From Gemmatimonadaceae bacterium (GTDB taxonomy: Bacteria; Gemmatimonadota; Gemmatimonadetes; Gemmatimonadales; Gemmatimonadaceae): DNA of 51,129 nucleotides. The notes under the pieces are model-generated. The model did not search any database. It saw nothing but the letters and a program-made list of their open reading frames with translations, and was not told the origin of the DNA. Shown one piece after another: positions 35,726-44,084 of this stretch. Location of the stretch: positions 1 through 51,129 of the forward strand of contig JADGQV010000003.1 of NCBI GenBank assembly GCA_017881465.1, given 5' to 3'. Within the stretch, counting starts at the first letter, position 1; every line of letters begins with the position of its first letter. Made by a program: the position numbers and the translations under genes.

Positions 35726-36808
35726 TCAATCGTGCTCGTGTCGGTGGTGGATGTCCGGATAGTGGGGATGCGCGTGCACCATCGGCGAGTGCCAATGGTG
35801 GTGAGTGTGGGGCTTCGGGTCAGTCACCGGTGGGTCGGAAAGCGCGTGGACGTGCTGATGATGTTCGTCGTGCACGTGCGTATGGTCGTGCTCCATCGCT
35901 TTGTGCCGGTGCTCATGCTCATGCCGCTCTGTGAGATGTAGCCAGACGCCTATCGCCATCAGTGTCGCCGCGAATAGCAGAAGAGGAGTCGGGCGCTCAT
36001 GGAACATGGCGAATGAAAGCACCGCACCGACGAACGGCGCCGTGGAGAAATACGCACCCGTGCGGGCGGTGCCGAGGTGGCGCAGGGCCAGCACGAAGAA
36101 TACGAGACTGACACCGTAGCTCAGGAACCCTAGGGAGAGTGCCCCAATGATGTTTGGACCTGGTGGCCAGTTTGCTCCCAGAAGGAGCGCTATCGCCGTG
36201 TTGACGCTTCCCGCCGCGAGCCCTTTGAGCATGGCGATCTGGACGGGATCACCGGCCGAGACCTTCTGCGTCAGGTTGTTGTCGATTCCCCAGCAGAGAC
36301 ACGCTCCCGAGACCGCGAGCGGCCCCGCCAACCCGCCCCACGATAGGCGACCCTCCCACGAGAGAGCGATGCCGCCGGCGACAATGACGAGCATTCCAAG
36401 CGCGATGCGACGGTCGAAGTTCTCGCGGAACGCAAACCACGCGATGAGCGCCGTAAACACGCCCTCCAGATTGAGCAGGAGTGAGGCGCCCGATGCCGGT
36501 GTTCGTGTAAGGCCGATCATGAGTAGCAGTGGCCCGAGCACTCCGCCGACGCTGATCGCTCCCGCGAGCCACAGTACGTCGCGTCGCGCCAGCGCTGTCT
36601 CGCGAACCGCTTTAACAGAGCGCCGTCCACGCGCCCACACGAGTAGCAATCCCGCGCCGGAGCCCAGATAAAGGAGTCCGGCTAGGAGTTGTGGGGACGT
36701 ACCCTCGAGTAGAAGCTTGGCGAACGGAGTGCTCGCGCCGAACAACGCTGCAGCGGCGAGTGCGACGCCGACTCCGCGGCGCGGCTGGTGTATCGCCGGG
36801 GACATCAC
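35726..36808 (-). CDS. DMT-family (EamA) transporter with His-rich C-terminal tail
   Basis: 360 aa. Residues about 10-290 form ten membrane helices in two EamA repeats. Residues 296-360 are extraordinarily rich in histidine: 24 His in 65 residues, in HxH and HHH clusters interspersed with Asp/Glu. Such tails occur in metal transporters and chaperones (ZIP, CDF, HypB types) and bind Zn, Ni, Co or Cu. In a DMT protein the tail suggests metal export, metal sensing or metal storage, but the usual DMT substrates are metabolites, so the cargo is open. It is convergent with the dipeptidase. Confidence 0.88.
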   Translation of the reverse strand: MMSPAIHQPRRGVGVALAAAALFGASTPFAKLLLEGTSPQLLAGLLYLGSGAGLLLVWARGRRSVKAVRETALARRDVLWLAGAISVGGVLGPLLLMIGLTRTPASGASLLLNLEGVFTALIAWFAFRENFDRRIALGMLVIVAGGIALSWEGRLSWGGLAGPLAVSGACLCWGIDNNLTQKVSAGDPVQIAMLKGLAAGSVNTAIALLLGANWPPGPNIIGALSLGFLSYGVSLVFFVLALRHLGTARTGAYFSTAPFVGAVLSFAMFHERPTPLLLFAATLMAIGVWLHLTERHEHEHRHKAMEHDHTHVHDEHHQHVHALSDPPVTDPKPHTHHHWHSPMVHAHPHYPDIHHRHEHD

Positions 36809-36869
36809 CGACTTCCCGGCCGGGGCATTGACGTAAATGGCGCCATGATGTCGCGCTTGAAGAGCGCCT

Positions 36870-37637
36870 TTATCCTTCTACGGGGAGCGGCGCTGCTCCG
36901 CCCGATCTTAGGACTTCCGCGAATTCGTCGGGCAGGTCGCTGTCATGAATTGCGCGAGCGGCTTCGTCGATGTCGTACGCCACGCGCACGAACTCAACCC
37001 GCGCGCCCGATCCGTCGATGGCAAGCGACACGTAGCATGCGCGCGGGTCCCCGTCCTTCGGACGGCCAACGCTTCCGGTGTTGATGAACTGAATTCCTCC
37101 GACCACACGTTGCCACGGTTTATGGGTGTGCCCAAAGCAAATGACATCCTCTGCACGGGCGCCGAGACCCTTCGCCATCTTCTCGAGAAAGGAATCCGAT
37201 CGGTCCGCGGTCACGTAAACCGTGTTCAGCGTCTGATTGCCGTGCACGAGAGTGATCGTCGGGCCCGATACGTGGCCGCCGAACGGGCGAATGTCCAGGC
37301 GGAAGGAAAGACTCCCCAGATATTTCTTCGTCTCCGGCGTGACGTGCGAGCAGGTCCACTCGAACGAGAGGTGCGATAGCTCTTCGTCGTGCGGAGTATC
37401 AGCTCTGCACCCGCAGTGCTTGTAATCGGTCGCGACGGTCGAATCGTAATTACCGGCAATGCCCGGAATCGCCCGCTCGCGGAGCAGCGCTACCACTTCA
37501 TTCGGCCATGGCGCGTAGCCGGTGAGATCGCCGAGATGATAGATCGCGTCGACGTCCGCACGCTCATCGATTTCGGCCAGGACGGCGCGGAGCGCTGGAA
37601 GATTCGCGTGGATGTCGGAGATCAGTGCGTACCTCAT
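36870..37637 (-). CDS. Calcineurin-like metallophosphoesterase (YfcE/MJ0936-type)
   Basis: 255 aa from ATG 37635-37637 (a longer in-frame start would add an unrelated arginine-rich leader). The metal-binding motifs are SDIHANLPAL, HLGDLTGYAPWP, GNYDS, LVHGN and FGHTHKPW, with the INTGSVGRP ending. The fold fits DNA/nucleotide or cyclic-nucleotide phosphodiesterases. It lies 132 bases downstream of arsM on the same strand and could be part of the ars operon or independent. The substrate is unknown. Confidence 0.9.
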   Translation of the reverse strand: MRYALISDIHANLPALRAVLAEIDERADVDAIYHLGDLTGYAPWPNEVVALLRERAIPGIAGNYDSTVATDYKHCGCRADTPHDEELSHLSFEWTCSHVTPETKKYLGSLSFRLDIRPFGGHVSGPTITLVHGNQTLNTVYVTADRSDSFLEKMAKGLGARAEDVICFGHTHKPWQRVVGGIQFINTGSVGRPKDGDPRACYVSLAIDGSGARVEFVRVAYDIDEAARAIHDSDLPDEFAEVLRSGGAAPLPVEG

Positions 37638-37769
37638 CAGGCGCGGGCTCTGGGGGTTGCCGAGAGCAGGCTTTGTACTGCGGATAAATCCGCGTTCGTC
37701 GCATTTCTGATTCGCATGACACCTCCGCGACGGCTCGGCGTATGTGAGCACGCGATGCCGTCAAAAAAA

Positions 37770-38636
37770 TCAGCAGCAGTCAGGACCACAGCACTGTGCG
37801 AGCGGCTTCGTCGCGCGCACAAACGCGCCCATGAACTTTCCATCGATCTGGGCTGCGAATTCGGTGGCGTCGAGGCCGCTTCCACTCAGAAAGGCCGCCG
37901 CATCTTCGGCCTTGTACACCCTGGTCGGCTCGATCGACGGTTTTGCGAATCCGACTTCGCGCAGCAGATCCAGGAACTCACGCTCTTCAAGCGCGCCAGC
38001 GACACAGCCGATCCACAGCTCCATGTTCGTCTTCACGGCGGCCGGAACGTCGCCACGAACGATGACATCCGACACCGCGAATCTGCCGCCCGGCTTCAGA
38101 ACGCGAAAGGCCTCTTTCAGCACCTTACGCTTGTCCGCGGAGAGGTTGATCACGCAGTTGGAGATGATGACATCTACCGATGCGTCGGGCAGCGGGATCT
38201 GCTCGATCTCTCCCTTCAGGAACTCGACGTTCTCCGCGCCGGCTCGGCGCTTGTTCTCGTTGGCGAGCGCGAGCATCTCGTCGGTCATGTCGAGCCCGTA
38301 GGCCTTACCGGTCGGACCGACGCGTTTGGCCGAGAGAAGCACATCGATGCCGCCGCCGGAGCCGAGATCGAGAACGGTCTCACCCTCCTTCAGCGCGGCG
38401 AGCGCGGTAGGATTTCCGCAGCCGAGCGATGCGAGCACCGCTTGGATGGGGATCCCTGCCTTCTGCTTTTCGTCGTAGAGATCCGAGGTGATCGGGTCCC
38501 ACGCTTCCGTTGTTGCTCCGCAGCAGGCGCTGGAGCCGCAGCACGGCGTGGCGGTGGCGCCTTCGCTGACGCGAAGCGCTGCCTGGCCGTACTTCTCCTT
38601 GACACTGGATTTGAGTGTTGAGTCAGATACCGTCAT
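37770..38636 (-). CDS. arsM: Arsenite S-adenosylmethionine methyltransferase
   Basis: 288 aa from ATG 38634-38636 with GGAG just upstream. The enzyme methylates As(III) to volatile or less toxic forms. SAM motif I is [13 protein letters not shown] (residues 88-100). The three conserved catalytic cysteines are C73 (GCGNP), C161 (SNCVINL) and C211 (GCVAGAL). Extra cysteine pairs at 32-33 and 38-39 and the terminal CCGPDCC (282-288) probably bind arsenic. It is 45 bases downstream of arsR on the same strand. No ArsB/Acr3 efflux gene is nearby, so methylation appears to be the local detoxification route. Confidence 0.94.
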   Translation of the reverse strand: MTVSDSTLKSSVKEKYGQAALRVSEGATATPCCGSSACCGATTEAWDPITSDLYDEKQKAGIPIQAVLASLGCGNPTALAALKEGETVLDLGSGGGIDVLLSAKRVGPTGKAYGLDMTDEMLALANENKRRAGAENVEFLKGEIEQIPLPDASVDVIISNCVINLSADKRKVLKEAFRVLKPGGRFAVSDVIVRGDVPAAVKTNMELWIGCVAGALEEREFLDLLREVGFAKPSIEPTRVYKAEDAAAFLSGSGLDATEFAAQIDGKFMGAFVRATKPLAQCCGPDCC

Positions 38637-38681
38637 ATGATCTCCAAACAATATTTGTTGATGCGTGGGTGAAATAAAAAA

Positions 38682-39002
38682 TCAGGCGCAGCAGGCCTCG
38701 GAGCGACGAAGAGCACGCGGCTTCATGCCGGAAACCAGGGTCTCTACTTCCCCGAATGCCTCGGGATCCAGCTCGTAATAAACCCATCGACCGTCCTTCC
38801 GGTCGCGGACGATTCCCGCGTCCTTGAGAACGCGCAGATGGAACGACAGTCGCGACTGGGCGGCATCCAGCGTGTCGGTCAGCTCGCAGACGCACCGCTC
38901 TCCTTTCCGGAGCAGCTCGATGATCTCGAGCCTGGTCTCGTCGGAGAGGGCGTGAAAGAGCTCGATCGCGCGTTCAGTTCGGGAATGGGTTGCCACGGTC
39001 AT
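38682..39002 (-). CDS. arsR: ArsR/SmtB-family metalloregulator
   Basis: 106 aa winged-helix repressor. The metal-binding pair is C37-V-C39 in ERCVCELTDTL, the alpha3 site of As(III) sensors. The recognition helix is SRLSFHLRVLKDAGIV and the wing is DRKDGRWVYYEL. A C-terminal ACCA adds two cysteines (104-105) that may serve as the third arsenic ligand. It represses itself and arsM until As(III) binds. A palindromic site lies directly upstream. Confidence 0.93.
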   Translation of the reverse strand: MTVATHSRTERAIELFHALSDETRLEIIELLRKGERCVCELTDTLDAAQSRLSFHLRVLKDAGIVRDRKDGRWVYYELDPEAFGEVETLVSGMKPRALRRSEACCA

Positions 39003-39011
39003 GTGTCTAAT

Positions 39012-39031
39012 ATATCAAGATAACTTGTTAT
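39012..39031. promoter_or_regulatory. Predicted ArsR operator
   Basis: ATATCAAG-ATAA-CTTGTTAT is a near-perfect inverted repeat with 7 of 8 positions matching. It begins 10 bases upstream of the arsR start in an AT-rich promoter stretch. The half-site resembles the AT-rich ArsR/SmtB palindromes that overlap ars promoters. Confidence 0.6.
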
Positions 39032-39079
39032 GTCAATATGGGGGCTTCTTGACGGGGATTTTGACTGCAACTGAAGACT

Positions 39080-39103
39080 ACTCGCCAGGGTCCGTGGGCG
39101 AGT
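39080..39103 (-). terminator. Hairpin after the copper operon
   Basis: ACTCGCC and GGCGAGT form a perfect 7-bp stem with a 10-base loop, 39 bases after the stop of the His-rich outer-membrane protein. No strong T-run follows. Confidence 0.4.
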
Positions 39104-39141
39104 CGGCCGGGGGCTGCGGGTTACCTCCAGCTTCTTTTCGA

Positions 39142-39948
39142 CTAGAAATGATAGAATCCCGACAATAGGAGCGCCCGCGTTTCATGAATGGCTCCCGTGC
39201 CGAGTTCCACGCTCGCTCCGAACATGATCTGCCGGTTTTGGAATGGGAATGCCTTCAAGCCGGGTGCGATTGACGTACGTGGCAGCCCGGCATCAGGGCC
39301 GAACAGCGCACGTTCGGTTGTCAGCTCGATCAGGCCTTCCAGTCGCGACTGCAGTTGATATAGCGCTGAGAAGTCAAATGCGAGCGTGCGTTCGACTTCC
39401 TCACCAGCGCGGCGACGGAAAGTGGATGATGCTCGCGCCAATCCAACAAACTCGAGTCCGTTCCGCCTGTACCCGAGGTCCAGAAACGGCTCGAGCTCCA
39501 CGATGTGCCCGCTCCCAATTCCCTTCGAATCATTCCCCGTTGGAAGCGTGCTCGAGAGCCCGCCGCCAAGGAGGAGTCCGCGGTCGCCAAACATCAGGCT
39601 CGCAGCCTTCAGCGAAACCTCGATGTTACCAAGTCCGCTGGCTCGTGAGGCCGATGGCGCCGTTCGCCAGACGAAAGGCGTCACGACCGAGACGCTGACG
39701 CTGTGATTGAACGCGTACTCGCCTTCGAGGCGGACGACGTTTTCATGCAGACCGATCTGATCGCTAATTCGAGTTCCGATGTAGTCCAGCCTGAGCTTCG
39801 TATCAGGACTCGGCGATTCAGTCACCAGCGGATGCGAGAAATGGAGATGGTCGTGGTCGTGATCCTCCTCATGCTCCTGGGCCGTCAACTCGGCAAGCGG
39901 AAACATCAAGGCCAACACAATGAGGTTGACGGCGAAAAGGCGGCGCAT
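39142..39948 (-). CDS. Outer-membrane beta-barrel protein with His-rich N terminus (copper-linked)
   Basis: 268 aa from ATG 39946-39948; GTG and TTG a few codons upstream are alternatives. The signal ends LTA-Q. The mature N terminus is rich in His, Asp and Glu (H26, H30, H32, H34, H36, H39), a likely metal-binding segment. The remainder alternates hydrophobic and polar residues in barrel strands (KLRLDYIGTRISDQI, GLGNIEVSLKAASLMFG) and ends in Phe-Tyr-His-Phe, an outer-membrane C terminus. It follows copCD on the same strand after 86 bases. A role in copper passage or buffering at the outer membrane is inferred. Confidence 0.82.
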   Translation of the reverse strand: MRRLFAVNLIVLALMFPLAELTAQEHEEDHDHDHLHFSHPLVTESPSPDTKLRLDYIGTRISDQIGLHENVVRLEGEYAFNHSVSVSVVTPFVWRTAPSASRASGLGNIEVSLKAASLMFGDRGLLLGGGLSSTLPTGNDSKGIGSGHIVELEPFLDLGYRRNGLEFVGLARASSTFRRRAGEEVERTLAFDFSALYQLQSRLEGLIELTTERALFGPDAGLPRTSIAPGLKAFPFQNRQIMFGASVELGTGAIHETRALLLSGFYHF

Positions 39949-40034
39949 CACGGCTGGCAATCTACGCGCGTCAGATTCGTGTTCGGGCCAGGGAGTGAGA
40001 GGACACGGTCCCGCTGACTTTGGTACCCGCGCGC

Positions 40035-41414
40035 TCAGGGCGAAATGCCCGTCAGGAATCCTGTGACGAGAAGGATCAGAAAACCGAGGCTAAGCTCGAG
40101 CGCTGCTGATTGCCGAAGCCGGCTCGTTCCCTCCTGCCTGACGAGCTGGGGCTGCACTCGGCGAAAGTTGTAAGCTCCCATCATCAGGGTGAGCGCAACC
40201 AGAGCCAGTTTCACGAGCAGAACCTGCCCATACGCAGTTCGCCAAAGGGCGGTGAGATGCTGAACATGCACCCACGACGCGATGACGCCGCTGACGACAA
40301 CGATGCTCGCGGAAAACAGGGCAACGGGAGAGAAAGCGTTGACGAGCGCGGCTACGGACTGCCATCGCTCTGTTCCTTCGAATGTGAACGATATCGGAAC
40401 GCCGATCAGCATCACGCAGAGGAGACTGCCCAGCCAGCTGGCTCCGCCAAGTACGTGAAGGAAATCGCTGGCGATCAGGAGTGAGGTGAACCTCGGACTC
40501 GCCGCGGCGTGTCCGGCCAGTGCCGGCGTAACCGCGAGTACGATCGCCGAGAAGCTCGCCACCGACCACGCGCCGCGAAACCGCCGCGTGGCGAAAGCAA
40601 AGGAGACGAGCGCTACGAGAGCGGCTCCAAGCTCCAGCAGGAGCGCGAATCCCCACCGGGTGTGCATCGTCATATCCGTCATGCTCATCGCCTGCATGCC
40701 GGGAACCACGCTCATCATCTCCGACTCGAGAAGTATTCTGGCAAATGCCGTCAAGATGACGAGAACGCTCGCAGCGAGCCCGAGGATCGCCGCGCGCCCT
40801 TCCATGCGTGCAGCCAGGCCCGGGTCGATCCCCCTCGCTCGCGGGACGACCAAGGTTCTGAAAGTCGTTGCGCCGATAAGGACCAGAAGACCGACAAACG
40901 AAAACGCGCGAGCCAGGGAATTGGACAGCGAGGAAGCGGCATCGGTTTCTTCCTCCCCCCCGTCTCTCGTCGATGAAGCCATCCCATTGGGGGAGACGGT
41001 CGTGCCTGCGCCGCCCTGCGGCGTGGGTCGATCTGCTGAAGCGGGTGCTTCAGTCAAAACGAGGAATTCAAAGCTTCCGCGGGACAGATGCCCATCTGAC
41101 GCGGCGGTTCTCCATGTAACGGTATACCGCCCCGGCGGAAGAAAGTCGGTGACGCGAAAAGAAACCGCGAGCGGATCGCCTTGCTCGTTGGCCGGTGTTC
41201 CCAATGCGAACGCTCTCCCAGTCGCGTCCTTGATGGAAACGAACGTCATCGTCAGCTCTGGCCGCTCGGAGAACCAAAGCCGGATTAGTGGTGGTGAGAC
41301 GGTGATCCGGGATCCAGCTGCAGGCTCACTGCGCCTCAGGTGAGCGTGCGCCCATGCACGCACCGGATACAACAGCAATCCAAGCGCGAGAGCGAGGCGC
41401 AAATTTCTAGTCAC
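40035..41414 (-). CDS. CopC-CopD fusion copper-resistance protein
   Basis: 459 aa from GTG 41412-41414. The signal ends AWA, giving a mature N terminus H23-A-H25, the CopC copper ligand position. The beta-sandwich CopC domain spans 23-120, with D107 and H109 in SDGHLSRGSF completing a Cu(II) site. A Gly/Ser linker leads to the eight-helix CopD domain (about 170-455), which contains W327 in HVLGGASWLG. A Met-rich loop at 233-250 has seven methionines in 18 residues, suggesting Cu(I) handling. It imports or relays copper across the inner membrane. Downstream is the His-rich barrel protein and upstream a decayed gene. Confidence 0.93.
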   Translation of the reverse strand: MTRNLRLALALGLLLYPVRAWAHAHLRRSEPAAGSRITVSPPLIRLWFSERPELTMTFVSIKDATGRAFALGTPANEQGDPLAVSFRVTDFLPPGRYTVTWRTAASDGHLSRGSFEFLVLTEAPASADRPTPQGGAGTTVSPNGMASSTRDGGEEETDAASSLSNSLARAFSFVGLLVLIGATTFRTLVVPRARGIDPGLAARMEGRAAILGLAASVLVILTAFARILLESEMMSVVPGMQAMSMTDMTMHTRWGFALLLELGAALVALVSFAFATRRFRGAWSVASFSAIVLAVTPALAGHAAASPRFTSLLIASDFLHVLGGASWLGSLLCVMLIGVPISFTFEGTERWQSVAALVNAFSPVALFSASIVVVSGVIASWVHVQHLTALWRTAYGQVLLVKLALVALTLMMGAYNFRRVQPQLVRQEGTSRLRQSAALELSLGFLILLVTGFLTGISP

Positions 41415-41438
41415 GGTCTCGCTTCATCTGCGTTCCAC

Positions 41439-41690
41439 TCATGTTGTCCATGCGCACCGTGGCTTAGCTGAATGAAAAGGACGCAGCCTCAGAAAGATGA
41501 ACGTACCAGCTGGATGCCATCGAACCGTAGTATGGCTCCAGTGGCGCGGGGACGAAATTGAGGGTACCGGCCGTTCCGAGTCCAATGGTCGCCCAGTGCG
41601 TTCTTGCCAATTCCCGGACGTAGCCGAACTGCAGCGCGCGGCATCAAATGCGGATTCAAGCTCAGCAGTAGTGGCCAACGCTATTTCTCG
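41439..41690 (-). pseudogene. Frameshifted relic of a copper-operon outer-membrane protein
   Basis: The minus strand reads LQFGYVRELARTHW, then IGLGTAGTLNFVPAPLEPYYG in one frame; the sequence HPAGTFIFLRLRPFHS continues one base out of phase near 41510-41520. Removing a single A there yields PYYGSWHPAGTFIFLRLRP, the typical C-terminal pattern of barrel proteins in cop operons. Upstream the phase changes again near 41645 (ELESAFDAA is in the other frame). At least two frameshifts are therefore needed. It lies directly upstream of copCD on the same strand. The 5' limit is approximate, and the family match is from memory of pattern only. Confidence 0.5.
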
Positions 41691-41721
41691 GGCATCGAAT
41701 TGTGGAAACGGCTGTGTAAGT

Positions 41722-41733
41722 AAGTGGATACTT
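41722..41733. promoter_or_regulatory. Predicted TetR-type operator
   Basis: AAGT-GGAT-ACTT is a perfect short inverted repeat within GTAAGTAAGTGGATACTTGC. It ends 36 bases before the ATG of the TetR-family gene. AAGTAAGT half-sites are common in TetR operators of RND pumps. Autoregulation of the efflux operon is inferred. Confidence 0.4.
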
Positions 41734-41769
41734 GCATTTTCTCGATCGCTATTTTTGATTTCCCTGGCC

Positions 41770-42396
41770 ATGAATCACCGAGACGCAATCCTCGCCGCCG
41801 CTGCTGGAGTCTTCGCGCAGCATGGCTTCCGCGGCTCTACCACCCGTCGCATCGCAGATGCCGCGGGGGTAAACGAGATCACGATCTTCCGCCAGTTCGG
41901 GTCAAAGGAAGTGCTGATTCGCGCTGCAATGCAACACCTGACGCAATCGGCTGGCGTTGCGGTCCTGCCGGACATCCCGTCCGACCCCGAGCGGGAGCTG
42001 ACGGTGTGGAGCGAGTCGTTCATCCAGCATTTGAGACTTCGGAGCTCGATTATCCGTAAGACGATGAGTGAGATCGAGGAGCGACCGGAAATGGGCGAGT
42101 GCGCCAGCGATGTCCCTAGACGGGCGTCGAACGATCTGTGCCACTACCTCGCCGCGCTGAAGCGGCAGGGGAGGGTCACTGGAAAATTCGAGCCGAGGAC
42201 AGCTGCCGCAATGCTCATGGGGGCGATCTTCGCCGACGCTATGGGACGCGAAATGATGCCCGAGGTCTATCCGCAACCAAAGGAGAAGGCGGCGCACATG
42301 TACACACAGTTCCTGCTTCGCGCTCTGGGTGTCAAAAACGGCTCGCGCAAAACGACAAGTAAGCGCACCAAACGATCGAAACAACTTTCCTCCTGA
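41770..42396 (+). CDS. TetR-family transcriptional regulator of efflux operon
   Basis: 208 aa from ATG 41770. The N-terminal helix-turn-helix is textbook TetR: RDAILAAAAGVFAQHGFRGSTTRRIADAAGVNEITIFRQFGSKEVL. The C-terminal half is the helical ligand domain and ends in a basic Lys/Arg/Ser tail (GSRKTTSKRTKRSKQ), which is unusual. It is the first gene of a TetR-TolC-adaptor-RND operon, 3 bases before tolC-like, so it likely represses its own operon until an efflux substrate binds. An in-frame upstream extension lacks a ribosome site. Confidence 0.9.
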   Translation: MNHRDAILAAAAGVFAQHGFRGSTTRRIADAAGVNEITIFRQFGSKEVLIRAAMQHLTQSAGVAVLPDIPSDPERELTVWSESFIQHLRLRSSIIRKTMSEIEERPEMGECASDVPRRASNDLCHYLAALKRQGRVTGKFEPRTAAAMLMGAIFADAMGREMMPEVYPQPKEKAAHMYTQFLLRALGVKNGSRKTTSKRTKRSKQLSS

Positions 42397-42399
42397 AAA

Positions 42400-44064
42400 G
42401 TGTCTTCCAGAAAAGCCCAACTCCGCGCCCGCAGGCTCGGCAGAATCCTGAAGGTGTCCCTCGCCGCCGCGGCTCTACTCCCACCGGCGATCGCACCGGC
42501 GCAGGTGACCACTCCGCCCGCCGTCACGATGACAGCGACGGCCCCTCGCACTCTCTCGCTCGACGAAGCCGTTCGCATGGCTGAATCGCAGAGCGAGGCG
42601 ATCCGCATCGCGCGCGCCGGAGTCCAGCGCGCCGAAGGCCAGCAATACCAGGCGCGCAGCCAGAGGCTGCCGCAGCTCGCGGGATCGGCCAGCTACACCC
42701 GCACCCTGGCGTCGCAGTTCTCCATCGCTGCCGGGCCGGCGGTCGATACGACGAAGCCAGTGCCGCCCCCGGCTCCGTGCGACCAATACCTTCTCGACGC
42801 GACGGCCACCACCGCCGACCGGCTGGCGGGGCTCGAGGACGCGTCCCGCTGCGCAATCGGCGGGAACCCGTTCTCGTCGTTCGGAAGCCTCGGATTCGGC
42901 GCGAAGAACCAGTACAACGTGGGCCTCGCCTTCTCGCAGAACCTGTTTGCGGGCGGACGCATTTCGGCGCAGAACGCGGTCGCGAATGCGGGGCGTCGCT
43001 CGGCTGACATTGAGCTGACCGCACAGCGCGCGCAACTCCGTCTCGACGTGACGCAGGCGTACTTCGATGCGACGCTCGCCGACAGGCTGGTCGCGCTCGC
43101 CGAGTCGTCCGCCGTTCAGACGGACAACGTTCTGAAGCAGACCAAGCTGGCCCGCACAGTGGGCAATGTTTCCGAGTTCGAGCTGCTGCGCGCCCAGGTT
43201 TCGAGCGCGAATCAACGACCGATCGTAATCCAGCGTCAGAGCGATCGCGAAGTCGCGTATCTGAGGCTCAAGCAGCTCCTGAATATTCCGCTCGATTCTC
43301 CGGTGGAGCTGACGACCGCCGTCGATGATTCCGCGGCGACAAATGTCGCTCTCGAGAGCATCGGAATCACCAGCGACACGGCTGCAATCGATCGGGCAAC
43401 TGTCAAGCAGGCGGCCGAGGCGATCGACGCGCAGCGGGGACTTCTCAAAGTCGCGAAAGCGCAGAGGCTTCCCACGCTCTCGCTGACGTCGCAGTATGGT
43501 AAAGTCGCGTTTCCGCTGACCGGGCTTCCCCAGTCGGGCAGTTTCCGGACAAACTGGACGATCGGCGTGGCATCGCAGGTCCCGCTCTTCACCGGGGGCC
43601 GTATCAAGGGCGATCAGCTGGTGGCGGAAGCCAACGTGCGTGAAGCGCAGGCGCGGTACGACCAGCTGCGCGAATTCGCCGCGCTCGATTCCCGGGTGAC
43701 GATCAACAATCTCCTCCAGGCTCGCGCGGCGTGGCAGGCAAGTCTGGGCACGGCCGAGCAGGCAGCGCGCGCGTACTCAATCGCCGAAGTTCGTTACAAG
43801 GAGGGCATCTCGACGCAGATCGAGCTGAACGACTCGAGAATTCTGCTCGAGCAGGCAGTCACGAATCGTGCTTTGGCAGCGAGGAATCTGCAGGTCGCGC
43901 GCGTGAAGCTGGCGCTCTTGGCTGATCTTCCACTCCAGAGTACCGGAGCCACGCAGGCCCAGGCGCAGACCCAGGCAACGGCAGCGCAGCAGAGCAGTCA
44001 GCCGGCACAAGCCGCGCAACAGCAGGTGCAGGGACAGCAGCAGACCGCCATTCCACCCCAGTAA
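42400..44064 (+). CDS. TolC-family outer-membrane efflux protein
   Basis: 554 aa from GTG 42400, with signal peptide ending APAQ. Two outer-membrane efflux (OEP) repeats make long alpha-helical hairpins (LSLDEAVRMAESQSEAIRIARAGVQRAEGQ; second repeat near 365-500). It forms the trimeric exit duct for the RND pump. The last about 40 residues are a Gln/Ala-rich low-complexity tail (QAQAQTQATAAQQSSQPAQ and on), longer than in most TolC proteins. It lies 3 bases after the regulator gene. Confidence 0.93.
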   Translation: MSSRKAQLRARRLGRILKVSLAAAALLPPAIAPAQVTTPPAVTMTATAPRTLSLDEAVRMAESQSEAIRIARAGVQRAEGQQYQARSQRLPQLAGSASYTRTLASQFSIAAGPAVDTTKPVPPPAPCDQYLLDATATTADRLAGLEDASRCAIGGNPFSSFGSLGFGAKNQYNVGLAFSQNLFAGGRISAQNAVANAGRRSADIELTAQRAQLRLDVTQAYFDATLADRLVALAESSAVQTDNVLKQTKLARTVGNVSEFELLRAQVSSANQRPIVIQRQSDREVAYLRLKQLLNIPLDSPVELTTAVDDSAATNVALESIGITSDTAAIDRATVKQAAEAIDAQRGLLKVAKAQRLPTLSLTSQYGKVAFPLTGLPQSGSFRTNWTIGVASQVPLFTGGRIKGDQLVAEANVREAQARYDQLREFAALDSRVTINNLLQARAAWQASLGTAEQAARAYSIAEVRYKEGISTQIELNDSRILLEQAVTNRALAARNLQVARVKLALLADLPLQSTGATQAQAQTQATAAQQSSQPAQAAQQQVQGQQQTAIPPQ

Positions 44065-44084
44065 GCATTTAGAAGAGAGTCATT

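Larger units (their letters stand above)
41415..41769. other. 355-bp gap between copCD and the tetR-type gene
   Basis: It holds the frameshifted relic (41439-41690) and the divergent promoters of copCD (-) and the efflux operon (+). The inverted repeat at 41722-41733 is listed separately. Confidence 0.5.

Noticed and set aside
37389-38621. Plus-strand frame of 410 codons opposite arsM and the phosphoesterase
   Set aside because: It spans two well-supported opposite-strand genes and their gap, and has no domain signature.
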